Positions 26,850 through 34,961 of a stretch of 64,000 nucleotides of DNA are shown here, piece by piece. A program made the position numbers and the translations under genes. The notes under the pieces were generated by a model. It was not told the origin of the DNA. It saw nothing but the letters and a program-made list of their open reading frames with translations, and made no database searches. The DNA is from G963677085 sp963677085 (lineage in GTDB: Bacteria; Planctomycetota; Planctomycetia; Pirellulales; Thermoguttaceae). How positions within the stretch are numbered: the first letter of the stretch is position 1; each line of letters starts with the position of its first letter. Location: NCBI GenBank assembly GCA_963677085.2, contig CAXXFH010000004.1, forward strand, positions 186,001-250,000. The letters are read 5' to 3'.

Positions 26850-27218
26850 ATGTCACACCCCAACTCAACATCGCCTAATACCGAGCCCACGTCGGCGGAA
26901 TCATCCTCGTCGATTCGCCGGCACCTTGTGGGGTTGGTGTCGCTGGCGTTGCTGGCAGGAGCCGTCTGGTACATCTTCTGGCCGCCGGCGGGGAACTCCG
27001 ACTGGCAGGTCCAGCTTGAGGCGGCCTGCTGGCGACTGGGAGCCTTGCTGGCCGTGCTGTGGTTGGCGTGGCCGCAGGTGTGCCGGATTCCACCCTGGCT
27101 GGTGGGCAGCGTGGTCGCGCCGCTGGTGATCCTGGCCGTCAAACCCAAGCTGATCGTGCTGGCCGTGCCGATCATCATCGCGCTGGCCATTCTGAAACCG
27201 CGCTTCGGGCGAAAGTAG
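26850..27218 (+). CDS. small membrane protein, function unknown
   Basis: 122 aa from the ATG at 26850 (AGGATAGAG upstream). A hydrophilic Ser/Thr-rich N-terminus of 25 residues is followed by three or four hydrophobic segments: HLVGLVSLALLAGAVWYIFW, LGALLAVLWLAWPQVC, LVGSVVAPLVILAV and LIVLAVPIIIALAIL. There is a short basic tail (KPRFGRK). No family was recognised. The codon pattern is like that of the neighbours. Confidence 0.65.
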   Translation: MSHPNSTSPNTEPTSAESSSSIRRHLVGLVSLALLAGAVWYIFWPPAGNSDWQVQLEAACWRLGALLAVLWLAWPQVCRIPPWLVGSVVAPLVILAVKPKLIVLAVPIIIALAILKPRFGRK

Positions 27219-27287
27219 CTTCCATTTTGCCAACGGATTGACCGTTGGAAAGACCTCTCGTAATAGGCACAACCACGGAGATAAGCC

Positions 27288-27722
27288 ATGAGCATGGAGC
27301 AACGGTTGAGCGTAGTGACCCTTGGCGTCGCCGATCTTGATCGGTCGAAGCGGTTCTACGCGGAAGGCTTGGGGTGGAAGGCAGGCAATGCCGACGCGCA
27401 GATTGTCTTCTTCCAACTCAACGGAATTATCTTCGCACTATACCCACGCGATGAACTAGCGAAAGATGCACTGGTACCGAGTGACGGCGGTGGATTCTCG
27501 GGTGTCACGCTCGCCTACTGCGCACGCTCCAAGGAAGAAGTCGACAAGATAATCGCTTTGGCGGAGGCTGCCGGCGCCCGTATTGTGAAGCAACCTCAAG
27601 ATGTCTTCTGGGGAGGTTACTCGGGCTACTTCGCCGATCTTGACGGCCATCTTTGGGAGGTGGCATGGAATCCCTACTGGAAGCTTGACGAACAAGGAAA
27701 CGTGTTTCTCGCAAGCAGTTGA
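27288..27722 (+). CDS. VOC (glyoxalase/bleomycin-resistance) family protein
   Basis: 144 aa, the normal size for a single-subunit VOC protein. It shows paired beta-alpha-beta-beta-beta modules: SVVTLGVADLDRSKRFYAEG, GLGWKAG and a second module ending YSGYFADLDGHLWEVAWNP, where the Glu of HLWEV is the usual last metal ligand. Family members bind a metal and act as glyoxalases, dioxygenases or binding proteins; the substrate cannot be told. It is a single gene, with GGAG nine bases upstream. Confidence 0.88.
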   Translation: MSMEQRLSVVTLGVADLDRSKRFYAEGLGWKAGNADAQIVFFQLNGIIFALYPRDELAKDALVPSDGGGFSGVTLAYCARSKEEVDKIIALAEAAGARIVKQPQDVFWGGYSGYFADLDGHLWEVAWNPYWKLDEQGNVFLASS

Positions 27723-27828
27723 GGCACGGAATGTTTTCAAAGGATGAATTCTAAAGGCCGCGTTCATACTTCATCCTTTAGAATTCATCCTTCAAAAAAC
27801 TCCGTGCCTCCGTGGTGAAAAACCCGTC

Positions 27829-29820
27829 TTACCCCGGCGAGTCGAGATAGGGGTCCTGCCCCATCTGGCGCTGCATCTTCTTGCGTTCCTTCTCGAAGTA
27901 CATCATCGCCTTGCGCTGGCGGAAGTAGCGACGTTCGACTTTGTGCTGGGCCTTCTGAAAGAGCTTGCCCAGTTGATCGAACTGGTCGCTGACCTCGACT
28001 CCCATTTCTTTGTACTTGCGGGCCTTGTCCGGCCCTAAGCCGCTCAACAGTAGTTCGTCGTCGAGCGCCAGATACTGGCGAAAGGTGCCGGGATCGCCTT
28101 GCCGCCCGCAACGGCCGATCAACTGCCGGTCGATGCGGCTGGAGTCGTGCATCTCGGTGCAAATCACATGCAGACCGCCCAACTCCTGGATAGTGTCGTT
28201 GAGCTTGATATCGGTTCCGCGACCGGCCATGTTGGTCGACACGGTGACCTTTCGCGGTAATCCCGCTCGGGCAACAATATCGGCCTCCGTCTCGATGTGA
28301 TTGGCGTTGAGCACCTGATGCTCGATTCCCCGCTCGTTGAGCAGGCGGGAAAGGATTTCCGACTTGTCGATCGATCGGGTACCAATCAACACGGGCCGGC
28401 CCTCGGCGTGCATCTCGCACACCTCCTCGACGATGGCCTCCCACTTGGCCATTTCGTGGCCGAACACCCGCCCGGGCAATTGCTGCCGGATGGCAGGGCG
28501 GTTGGTGGGAATGGGCAATACGTGGCAGCGGTAGATTTTCCGCAACTCCCGCGCGGAACCCATCGCGGTACCGGTCATGCCGCCGAGGTTGTCGTAGAGC
28601 AGGAAGAAGTCCTGCACAGTCACCCGGGCGGCCTGGCCGGTGGCCACCGTAACTTCCACCCCTTGCTTGGCCTCGACGGCCTGATGGATGCCCTCGCGCC
28701 ATTTGCGTCCCTCGGCCAGTCGGCCGGTGAACTCGTCGACGATCACGATCTCCCCGTCACGGACAACATACTGCCGATCGTGATGGTATTCGTGGTCGAC
28801 CAGGATCGCCCGTTCCAGGTATTGGTAAATATTGACCATCCCGACGCGATCCATCGCCTCGGGCTTGGGAAGCTGCCGGACTTTTTGCCGCCCAACCCGG
28901 GTGAGTTCCACGGTCTTCTTTTCGTGGTCGTACTCGTAGTCTTCGTCCTCGACGAACTGGGTAATGGCCTCAGCACTCCACTTGTAGCACTCCACCTCAA
29001 GCTGTTGCTCTTCGGTGGGCAGCGCGCTGATGATCAACGGCGTTCGGGCCTCGTCGATGAGAATACTATCGGCCTCGTCGACCAGGGCGAAGTAGTGATC
29101 GCGCTGTACCGGCTTTTCGTTGTTGGCTCCCGGACCTTTATTGAGCATTCCGCCGATCAGGTCGTTTTGTCCTTCGCTGATTCGCCGCAACAGCAGCCGA
29201 TCGCGGAGAAAGTCGAAGCCAAACTCTTTGGCCGTGCCGTAAGTGACATCGCACTCGTAGGCCTTGCGGCGCTGGGGCTGCGACATTTGGGTTTCGACCA
29301 CACCAATCGTAAGCCCTAGGGCTTTGTAGAGCGGCTCCATCAACTGGGCATCGCGCTGGGCCAGATAGTCGTTCACCGTGGCCAGGTGGCATCCCTTGCC
29401 GACGAGTGCGTGCAAGTAGAGCGGCAATGTGGCGGTGAGCGTCTTGCCCTCGCCGGTCTGCATTTCGACGATCGAGCGGTTGAAGATGGCGATGCCACCC
29501 AGCAATTGCACATCGAAGTGGCGCATGCCGAGAGTTCGCCGCCCGGCCTCACGCACCAGGGCATAGCCCTCGACGAGTAGCCGGCTGAGCGGTTCGCCGC
29601 TTTTTGCCCGATAACGCAACGAAAGGCTCTGTTTGCGCAACTGGTAATCGGTGAGCTCTTGCAGTTGCGGCTCCAAGGCGGCGATTTTTGGCAACAGCGA
29701 TGCCCAACGAGGCAACCGCCAACCGCCCGGCATCCGAACGGTGGCCCAAATCTGCGACTGTAAACGTTTCGAGATGCTGCTCAAGACAAACGCCTGGCTC
29801 AATACCGAGTCGACAACCAC
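27829..29820 (-). CDS. short SecA paralogue (SecA-type DEAD ATPase)
   Basis: 663 aa, against about 850-950 for housekeeping SecA. Clear SecA motifs: REAGRRTLGMRHFDVQLLGG, Walker A QTGEGKT (121-127), the nucleotide loop TVNDYLAQRDA, Walker B VDEADSILIDEARTPLI, and VSTNMAGRGTDIKL with IGRCGRQGDPG in the second ATPase domain. It stops soon after IGRCGRQGDPGTFRQYLALDDELLLSGL and a basic helix. Most of the helical wing/scaffold region and the C-terminal zinc/SecB-binding tail are therefore absent. The start is uncertain: GTG at 29820 is used here, with an ATG at 29733 as alternative. It probably serves a specialised export route; the partner is unknown. Confidence 0.85.
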   Translation of the reverse strand: MVVDSVLSQAFVLSSISKRLQSQIWATVRMPGGWRLPRWASLLPKIAALEPQLQELTDYQLRKQSLSLRYRAKSGEPLSRLLVEGYALVREAGRRTLGMRHFDVQLLGGIAIFNRSIVEMQTGEGKTLTATLPLYLHALVGKGCHLATVNDYLAQRDAQLMEPLYKALGLTIGVVETQMSQPQRRKAYECDVTYGTAKEFGFDFLRDRLLLRRISEGQNDLIGGMLNKGPGANNEKPVQRDHYFALVDEADSILIDEARTPLIISALPTEEQQLEVECYKWSAEAITQFVEDEDYEYDHEKKTVELTRVGRQKVRQLPKPEAMDRVGMVNIYQYLERAILVDHEYHHDRQYVVRDGEIVIVDEFTGRLAEGRKWREGIHQAVEAKQGVEVTVATGQAARVTVQDFFLLYDNLGGMTGTAMGSARELRKIYRCHVLPIPTNRPAIRQQLPGRVFGHEMAKWEAIVEEVCEMHAEGRPVLIGTRSIDKSEILSRLLNERGIEHQVLNANHIETEADIVARAGLPRKVTVSTNMAGRGTDIKLNDTIQELGGLHVICTEMHDSSRIDRQLIGRCGRQGDPGTFRQYLALDDELLLSGLGPDKARKYKEMGVEVSDQFDQLGKLFQKAQHKVERRYFRQRKAMMYFEKERKKMQRQMGQDPYLDSPG

Positions 29821-29927
29821 AACATGCGGCGTCCGACTTCACAATTATAGGGTACAATGCGGCACGACCACCCACGAAACCGGTGCTAAGGACAGCTCGA
29901 AAAACAACTTACCCTTTTCCAAGGTGA

Positions 29928-29970
29928 AACGCGAGGGACGTTGCGAAGCACGGCCCGGTGAATCGGCAAG
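29928..29970 (+). repeat. 43-bp 'CGAGGGCCGTCGCAAAGCACG' repeat, copy 1
   Basis: AACGCGAGGGACGTTGCGAA... to ...AATCGGCAAG. Copies lie at 43226-43268 (same orientation) and 31471-31530 (inverted, with an internal 17-bp tandem duplication). At both this site and 43226 it is adjacent to a copy of the 104-bp element. Confidence 0.75.
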
Positions 29971-29989
29971 TAATTTTTTCGGTCGATCC

Positions 29990-30090
29990 TATTGAGGCCT
30001 ACATAGCCAATCAGCCGAAGGCGACCAACGGGAGCCTGGATTTCCAGGCGTTCGGCTTTCCGAAGCGATCATTTAATGCAGGTATCAATA
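29990..30090 (-). repeat. 104-bp element, copy 2 (inverted, 101 bp)
   Basis: Reads as the reverse complement of 16817-16920 with several substitutions and a 3-base shortening. The core GCCTGGATTTCCAGGC hairpin is kept, with compensating ends. Confidence 0.8.
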
Positions 30091-30151
30091 ACACGGCCCG
30101 GCAAGCACCGGTTTCCGGCGGCGCCAATCGATGTCTGCGTGCAGGTTGATG

Positions 30152-31408
30152 TCACCGGGCGAGGCGGCGGATTTCGACCACGTCGTACGGCGGGGCGAAA
30201 TTCGAGCTGGCCTCACGCTTTCCGATGTGGCCGCACACCTCGACAAAGTCGCCCCGTTCGTAGCCGCTGAGCAACTTCGGATCTGAAAGCACGACGCTAC
30301 CGCCGTAATTATCGGTATCGCCGTCGATGGGAATGTAGCGCAGTTTCCATTGCTGCTGCGTCTGCGAATATTCCAGACGCCCGTGAAGCCAGGAGTAGTC
30401 GTCGGCACGGCTATAGCGAGCAGTTCGCGACGACGAGGCCGACACGGTTGTCGTAGCCACGGCCGGTTTGACCTGGCCGGTGGCCGAGTCGTCCTCTTCG
30501 GCCGAAACAAGGCGGAATCCGCTGTCTTGCCGTGGCCCGCTCTGGGCACCCCGAGTCGCCGTGGCTCGCTGCGGTTGTGGTAGTTCCGAAATATCGATCG
30601 GTTGGCCTGTCTGCAACGGCTGGCGGCTTGCTGGCGTAGGGACTGCCCCTTGCTGCGTTGCCGACGACGTGGGAGAACTCGACGCAACGGCTGCCCGCGG
30701 CTGAATCACTCGTACCACACGTTGTCGGCCAGCCAAGGTAGCGGCACCGAGGTCCCGGGCAGCCAACTGGGTGCCGGCCGGGGTCGGCGTGAGCGTTGCC
30801 ACGCTGCCAGACGCCGGAGCCGTCGACGCCCCGGAGTTGGCTCCATTGCGAAAATTAAAGGTTCCGCCGGGTGGCGTGTACTGCGGTGGCGTGTACTGAG
30901 GCGTGACGTTTTGCGGTGCAGTGTTTTGCGGCGCGGTGTTTTGTGGTGGCGTGTATTGCGGCGACGACGGCCGAGTGGGATTGGTATATGTGCCGGGCGT
31001 CTGGTAGGGGGCCGTGTAATTATTATTGGCCGAAGACGGCGGCGAATACCCCCCGGAACTCGCTGCGCCTGCGTTAGGCACTGTTGTACCGGAGTAGGGC
31101 GTCGCCGGTGTAATGGGCGACCCCGAAAGCGGCGCAGTAGTGGCGCCTGGAGCCCCATAACCGCCAGCCGCCGCACCGGAATACGATGGCGCACCATTCG
31201 ACGGCACGACACCAGGAGCAAATGTGCTTGGTGCGGTTCCCGCGGGCGCCGGTTGGTAGTAAGGGTCAACCGCTTGTCCGGAAATACTCCCGGTGCCCGG
31301 CGGTGGTACTTGCGTGTTTCCGAAAAACGGATCCGTCAACGGCCGGCATTGATTGCAACCACCAGAGAAGACCAAAGCGGCCGTCGCCCATGCGAGCAGG
31401 CGCTTCAT
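30152..31408 (-). CDS. Pro/Gly/Thr-rich lipoprotein with C-terminal OB-like domain
   Basis: 418 aa; GGAG lies eight bases before the ATG. The signal ends in a lipobox-like VFSGGC (Cys18), so it is probably a lipoprotein. Residues about 30-300 are low-complexity Pro, Gly, Thr and Ala with short repeats such as QNTAPQNTAPQ and PQYTPPQYTPP. The last 85 residues are a folded domain (YSWLHGRLEYSQTQQQWKLR, then ERGDFVEVCGHIGKRE), which resembles a small OB fold. No known family was recognised with confidence. It is likely a surface or cell-envelope protein. Confidence 0.72.
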   Translation of the reverse strand: MKRLLAWATAALVFSGGCNQCRPLTDPFFGNTQVPPPGTGSISGQAVDPYYQPAPAGTAPSTFAPGVVPSNGAPSYSGAAAGGYGAPGATTAPLSGSPITPATPYSGTTVPNAGAASSGGYSPPSSANNNYTAPYQTPGTYTNPTRPSSPQYTPPQNTAPQNTAPQNVTPQYTPPQYTPPGGTFNFRNGANSGASTAPASGSVATLTPTPAGTQLAARDLGAATLAGRQRVVRVIQPRAAVASSSPTSSATQQGAVPTPASRQPLQTGQPIDISELPQPQRATATRGAQSGPRQDSGFRLVSAEEDDSATGQVKPAVATTTVSASSSRTARYSRADDYSWLHGRLEYSQTQQQWKLRYIPIDGDTDNYGGSVVLSDPKLLSGYERGDFVEVCGHIGKREASSNFAPPYDVVEIRRLAR

Positions 31409-31470
31409 CAGGCAGACTCCTTTCTACCTTGCGAGACAGCAACACCTCATTAGGACAGACCGACAAGTAA

Positions 31471-31530
31471 CTTGCCGATTTGCCGGACCGTGCTTCTTGC
31501 CGGACCGTGCTTCGCGACGGCCCTCGGGTT
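31471..31530 (-). repeat. 'CGAGGGCCGTCGCAAAGCACG' repeat, copy 2 (inverted)
   Basis: Reverse complement of the 43-bp unit, enlarged by a tandem duplication of about 17 bases (cttgccggaccgtgctt). It lies 62 bases upstream of the lipoprotein start. Confidence 0.7.
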
Positions 31531-31667
31531 CCGCCTTGAAAAGCGTTAATTAATCTTCGGGCCGTCCCTACCGACCTGAACAAAAATCTCACACACCGGC
31601 CGGAGGGGTCGGTAGTTTAACGAACTGCCCGACTGTGTCCAGAGCGATTTTGCTAGCACACCCCGAT

Positions 31668-32174
31668 TTAGTACGAAACGGCCTGTTGGACGCCGCCAAC
31701 CGCCGGCGGGAATGCAAGCTCTGGCTCGGCAGCGGGTTGCGGCTTGGGAATCTCTTCCGGCAACTCAGCCGACAGACTCATTTTTTTGGGGGGTGTCGCA
31801 ATGGATGAATCGGCCGATTGCACCACGTAGGGATTGAGGATCCGCAACGGCTTGCTGCCGGACTCATCTGCCACCTGGACGACGTAGGGGTTCTGAATCG
31901 TCACGGGTGCGGGAGCAACCTTCGCTTGGGCCTCGAAGTACGGATAAGGAAACTCGCCGTAGGTCCTGGCGACCGGGCGACTGTAATAGACGGGCGGATA
32001 CACGGCGAAATAGGGGCGTGTCTCGGGTGCGTAGTGCTGGCGCAGCCCATAGTAGGCTCCCCACCACCCATAGCCATCGCAGCCATAAGACCCGTACCAG
32101 GCCATCGCATTGCCCGCCGCCCCGAAAACTCCGGCCAACACCAAGCCCAGCACCACTAGGTACTTCGCGTACAT
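31668..32174 (-). CDS. small secreted Tyr/Pro-rich protein, function unknown
   Basis: 168 aa. GAGGAG lies before the ATG. The signal peptide is MYAKYLVVLGLVLAGVFGAA up to about residue 25. The mature part is Tyr-rich (WYGSYGCDGYGWWGAYYGLR) and then has a repeated segment: NPYVVQVADESGSKPLRI followed by NPYVVQSADSSIATPPKK. No domain was recognised. It is on the same strand as the lipoprotein gene, 259 bases away. Confidence 0.65.
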   Translation of the reverse strand: MYAKYLVVLGLVLAGVFGAAGNAMAWYGSYGCDGYGWWGAYYGLRQHYAPETRPYFAVYPPVYYSRPVARTYGEFPYPYFEAQAKVAPAPVTIQNPYVVQVADESGSKPLRILNPYVVQSADSSIATPPKKMSLSAELPEEIPKPQPAAEPELAFPPAVGGVQQAVSY

Positions 32175-32386
32175 CGCTGTCTCCTCATCGGAAAAAAGTC
32201 TCGCCGCTTCTACGAAGCTCTAGGCTAATCCGATCCCACGCCAATGCAAGCAATCTCCCCGCCAGACGAAAAAAACGCCCACCCAAGCGGCCCGCAGCGA
32301 TTTCATTCCGGGGGGGACGACAGAGTGAGTGGGGGGATGGGGGGATACGAGCAAACATCGTTTGGCCGAAGCCCCGAAACGCTGCC

Positions 32387-32584
32387 CTACGGGTTCGCCT
32401 GCTCGGCCGGGGTGTCCGGCTCCCCAACAAGGCCCGGGATGTCGACCGGCTCGTTTGCACCGGGAACCTCGGGCAATTCCGTGACGATCGTACCCAATTC
32501 CTCGGGCGTAGGACGCTGTTGGCACCCCCACAGCCCCGGAGCCGTGAAGACAGCCAGCAATACCATTCGGAACACGCGCGACAT
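32387..32584 (-). CDS. small lipoprotein, function unknown
   Basis: 64 aa from the ATG at 32584, with GGGAGGT upstream; a longer in-frame start is less likely. The N-terminus has a signal with a lipobox-like ending, APGLWGC (Cys20). The mature part is acidic and Pro/Glu-rich (QQRPTPEELGTIVTELPEVP). No family was recognised. Confidence 0.55.
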   Translation of the reverse strand: MSRVFRMVLLAVFTAPGLWGCQQRPTPEELGTIVTELPEVPGANEPVDIPGLVGEPDTPAEQANP

Positions 32585-32711
32585 AGCAGACCTCCCGCCG
32601 AACTTCACATGGACAAACGCTTAGGAAGTGATTCTACTACGATGGTCATGAATGAATGAAGCCCCCCGAGAGGTTACCGAGGGGAATTTCTGACAGTCGT
32701 GAGGCCAATGG

Positions 32712-32741
32712 TGGCGCCGCTGGCCGCTGAAGCGACCAGCC
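32712..32741. repeat. GGCGCCGCTGGCCGCTGAAGCGACCAGCCC repeat unit
   Basis: A near-identical unit lies at 26645-26675. Both are just upstream of a plus-strand gene start, so it may be one of the short palindromic intergenic repeats. Confidence 0.6.
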
Positions 32742-32778
32742 CTTCAAATCCCAAATCCCTGGCCCCTAGCCCCTCCTA

Positions 32779-33900
32779 ATGTCCCCTGCCGAACTGACCG
32801 CCGCTTTGACGCAAGAAGCCGTTCGGCTGGGGTTCGCCCTGGCTCGGGCGACTCCGGCCGTGGCACCTTCCGGCATAAACCACCTATGCGACTGGCTCGA
32901 CGCCGGATACGCCGGCCAAATGCGTTACCTGGGCGACCGCCTGGAGGCCTACGCCGATCCGCGGCATGTGCTCGACGGCGTCGGCAGCCTGCTCTTACTG
33001 GCCACCGCGTACCGAACGGAAGAACCCGTCGAACCGCAGCCGGGACAGGGCAGGGTGTCGCGTTTTGGCTGGGGGCAAGACTATCACGACGTGATTCATG
33101 GGCGGCTCAAAAGGCTGGCCGCGTTGCATCGCCAATTGGTACCCGAGGCCGCCGTTCGGGGCGTCGTCGACACGGCCCCGTTGCTCGAACGCGAGTTTGC
33201 CCAACGCGCGGGACTGGGTTGGATCGGCAAAAACACCATGCTGCTGAACCGCAGTCACGGCAGTTGGCTGTTTCTGGCAGCCTTGCTGACCACGGAACCG
33301 CTCGAGTACGCCGCGTCGCCCGAGGACAACCATTGCGGAAGTTGCCGGGCGTGTCTCGACGCCTGCCCGACCGGCGCGCTGGTCGGCCCCTATCAGCTCG
33401 ATGCGCGGCAGTGCATTAGCTATCTGACCATCGAGTTGCGCGAATCCATTCCCAGCGAATTACGAGAGTCAATTGGCGATCGGGTTTTTGGTTGCGATGC
33501 CTGCCAGGATGCCTGCCCTTGGAATCGTCGAGCGGCGGGCACGACCGAGCAGTCGTTTCACCCGGCCGATGGGACGAATCCTTTGGACCTTTGCCAACTT
33601 TTCACGCTCGACGAGGAGGCTTTTCGCCAACGATTCCGCCATACGCCATTTTGGCGTTCGCGACGCCGAGGTCTGCTACGCAACGCCGCCATTGTGCTCG
33701 GCAACCAGAAGGCCGCAGCGGCCGTGCCCTGGTTGATCCGTGGGCTTGAGGATTGCGAGCCGCTAATCCGTGGCGCATGCGCCTGGGCGCTGGGAAGATG
33801 CGTGACCGACGAGACCGTAGCCGCATTGAAAAAACGTTTGCCGCACGAGCCGGATCTCGATGTGAAAGCAGAAATCGAAACGGTTCTTGCTGGCTGCTGA
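32779..33900 (+). CDS. queG: epoxyqueuosine reductase
   Basis: 373 aa. QueG reduces epoxyqueuosine to queuosine in tRNA, using cobalamin and two [4Fe-4S] clusters. The motifs are GYAGQMRYLGDR, the active Asp region VDTAPLLEREFAQRAGLGWIG, the first ferredoxin cluster CGSCRACLDACPTGAL and the second CDACQDACPWNR. The C-terminal about 110 residues are the HEAT-like repeats of the family (RNAAIVLGNQKAAAAVPWLI). There is no clear ribosome site upstream, only a pyrimidine-rich stretch; the start is set by the family N-terminus. Confidence 0.94.
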   Translation: MSPAELTAALTQEAVRLGFALARATPAVAPSGINHLCDWLDAGYAGQMRYLGDRLEAYADPRHVLDGVGSLLLLATAYRTEEPVEPQPGQGRVSRFGWGQDYHDVIHGRLKRLAALHRQLVPEAAVRGVVDTAPLLEREFAQRAGLGWIGKNTMLLNRSHGSWLFLAALLTTEPLEYAASPEDNHCGSCRACLDACPTGALVGPYQLDARQCISYLTIELRESIPSELRESIGDRVFGCDACQDACPWNRRAAGTTEQSFHPADGTNPLDLCQLFTLDEEAFRQRFRHTPFWRSRRRGLLRNAAIVLGNQKAAAAVPWLIRGLEDCEPLIRGACAWALGRCVTDETVAALKKRLPHEPDLDVKAEIETVLAGC

Positions 33901-33935
33901 AGCGACCTGTCCTCCAGATCCCAAACCTCTAGCCC

Positions 33936-34961
33936 CTAGCCTCGAACCTCTCGCCCCTCGCCATACCACCGATCGAGAACCTTTTGCCAGTCGCCGGGGT
34001 TAGTGACAGCTACGAAGTCTTTGCGCACCTGTTCAAACTCCGGGTGAAGTCGGGCGTATTTGATACCGAACTTCCTCATTAGCCGACAACTTCGATTCCG
34101 CCCGTAGGTCTCTTCACAGAGCCGGTAATGTTCGGCTATCACCTCGCGTTGCTCGGCCAGACTCGGCTCGTATGGCTTTCGGCCTTCGGCCAAGTCGCGT
34201 GCTTGTCGAAAAATCCAAGGGTTACCGATCGCACCGCGTGCAGCAGTAACGCCGTCGACGCCCGTCTGCGCCATCATCGCCAAACAATTTTCGGCGGTGA
34301 ACAGATCGCCGCTTCCGAGCACGGCTCGTGAGCCGGCGTGCTGCTTGACCTCCCGAAGGAACTCCCACGAACAGCGGCCCTCGTAGCGCTGGCGCACCGT
34401 GCGCCCGTGTACGGTAATGGCCGCCACACCACGTGCGAACGCCCCATCGAAGATCTCGAAGAATTTTTCGCGGCTCTCGGGGGTGTCGTCCATGCCGCGG
34501 CGCATTTTCACCGTCAACGGCACATCGGGCGGAAGCACGTCGCGCACGCGGTCGACGATTTGCAGGGCTTCCATCGGCCGACTCAACAGATAACCGCCGC
34601 GACATTTGCCCACCACCTTTTTCACCGGGCAACCGAAGTTGATGTCGATCACGTCGAACCCAGCGTCGACCATCGTCAATGCGGCCGCCGAGAATTCATC
34701 GGCCGAACTACCCATTAGCTGCGCACCACACGGCCGGTCGTCGATCGTACGAATGTACCGCCCGGCCCGGCGGCCGCGGCTCACGTTGACCACGAACTGG
34801 TCGAGCATCACCTCAGCATAGGTAAACGGCGCCCCGAGCCGCGTGGCGATCTGGCGCATGGGCCAGTCGCTGTAACCGGCCAGGGCGGCTTGGACCACGG
34901 GAAAATCGATCGGCACACAACCGAGCTGCAATGAAGGCAGGGTCACGTCAACACCGGGCAC
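33936..34961 (-). CDS. dusB: tRNA-dihydrouridine synthase (DUS)
   Basis: 341 aa. This FMN enzyme reduces uridines in tRNA D-loops. Its motifs are QAALAGYSDWPMRQIATR (FMN site), IDINFGCPVKKVVGKCRGGY, PLTVKMRRGMDD, ITVHGRTVRQRYEG, then GSGDLFTAENC and GVDGVTAARGAIGNPWIF. The start used (GTG) overlaps the end of zwf by 19 bases, so translation may be coupled. Its place beside queG, another tRNA modification gene, is probably a coincidence of synteny. DusB is the closest subfamily by motif but the exact subfamily is not certain. Confidence 0.88.
   Translation of the reverse strand: MPGVDVTLPSLQLGCVPIDFPVVQAALAGYSDWPMRQIATRLGAPFTYAEVMLDQFVVNVSRGRRAGRYIRTIDDRPCGAQLMGSSADEFSAAALTMVDAGFDVIDINFGCPVKKVVGKCRGGYLLSRPMEALQIVDRVRDVLPPDVPLTVKMRRGMDDTPESREKFFEIFDGAFARGVAAITVHGRTVRQRYEGRCSWEFLREVKQHAGSRAVLGSGDLFTAENCLAMMAQTGVDGVTAARGAIGNPWIFRQARDLAEGRKPYEPSLAEQREVIAEHYRLCEETYGRNRSCRLMRKFGIKYARLHPEFEQVRKDFVAVTNPGDWQKVLDRWYGEGREVRG

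Larger units (their letters stand above)
29821..30151. other. 331-base gap with two mobile-looking repeats
   Basis: Between the SecA-like start and the downstream lipoprotein gene end. It holds a copy of the CGAGGGNCGTNGCRAAGCAC repeat (29928-29970) followed by an inverted copy of the 104-bp element (29990-30090). No gene seen. Confidence 0.6.
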
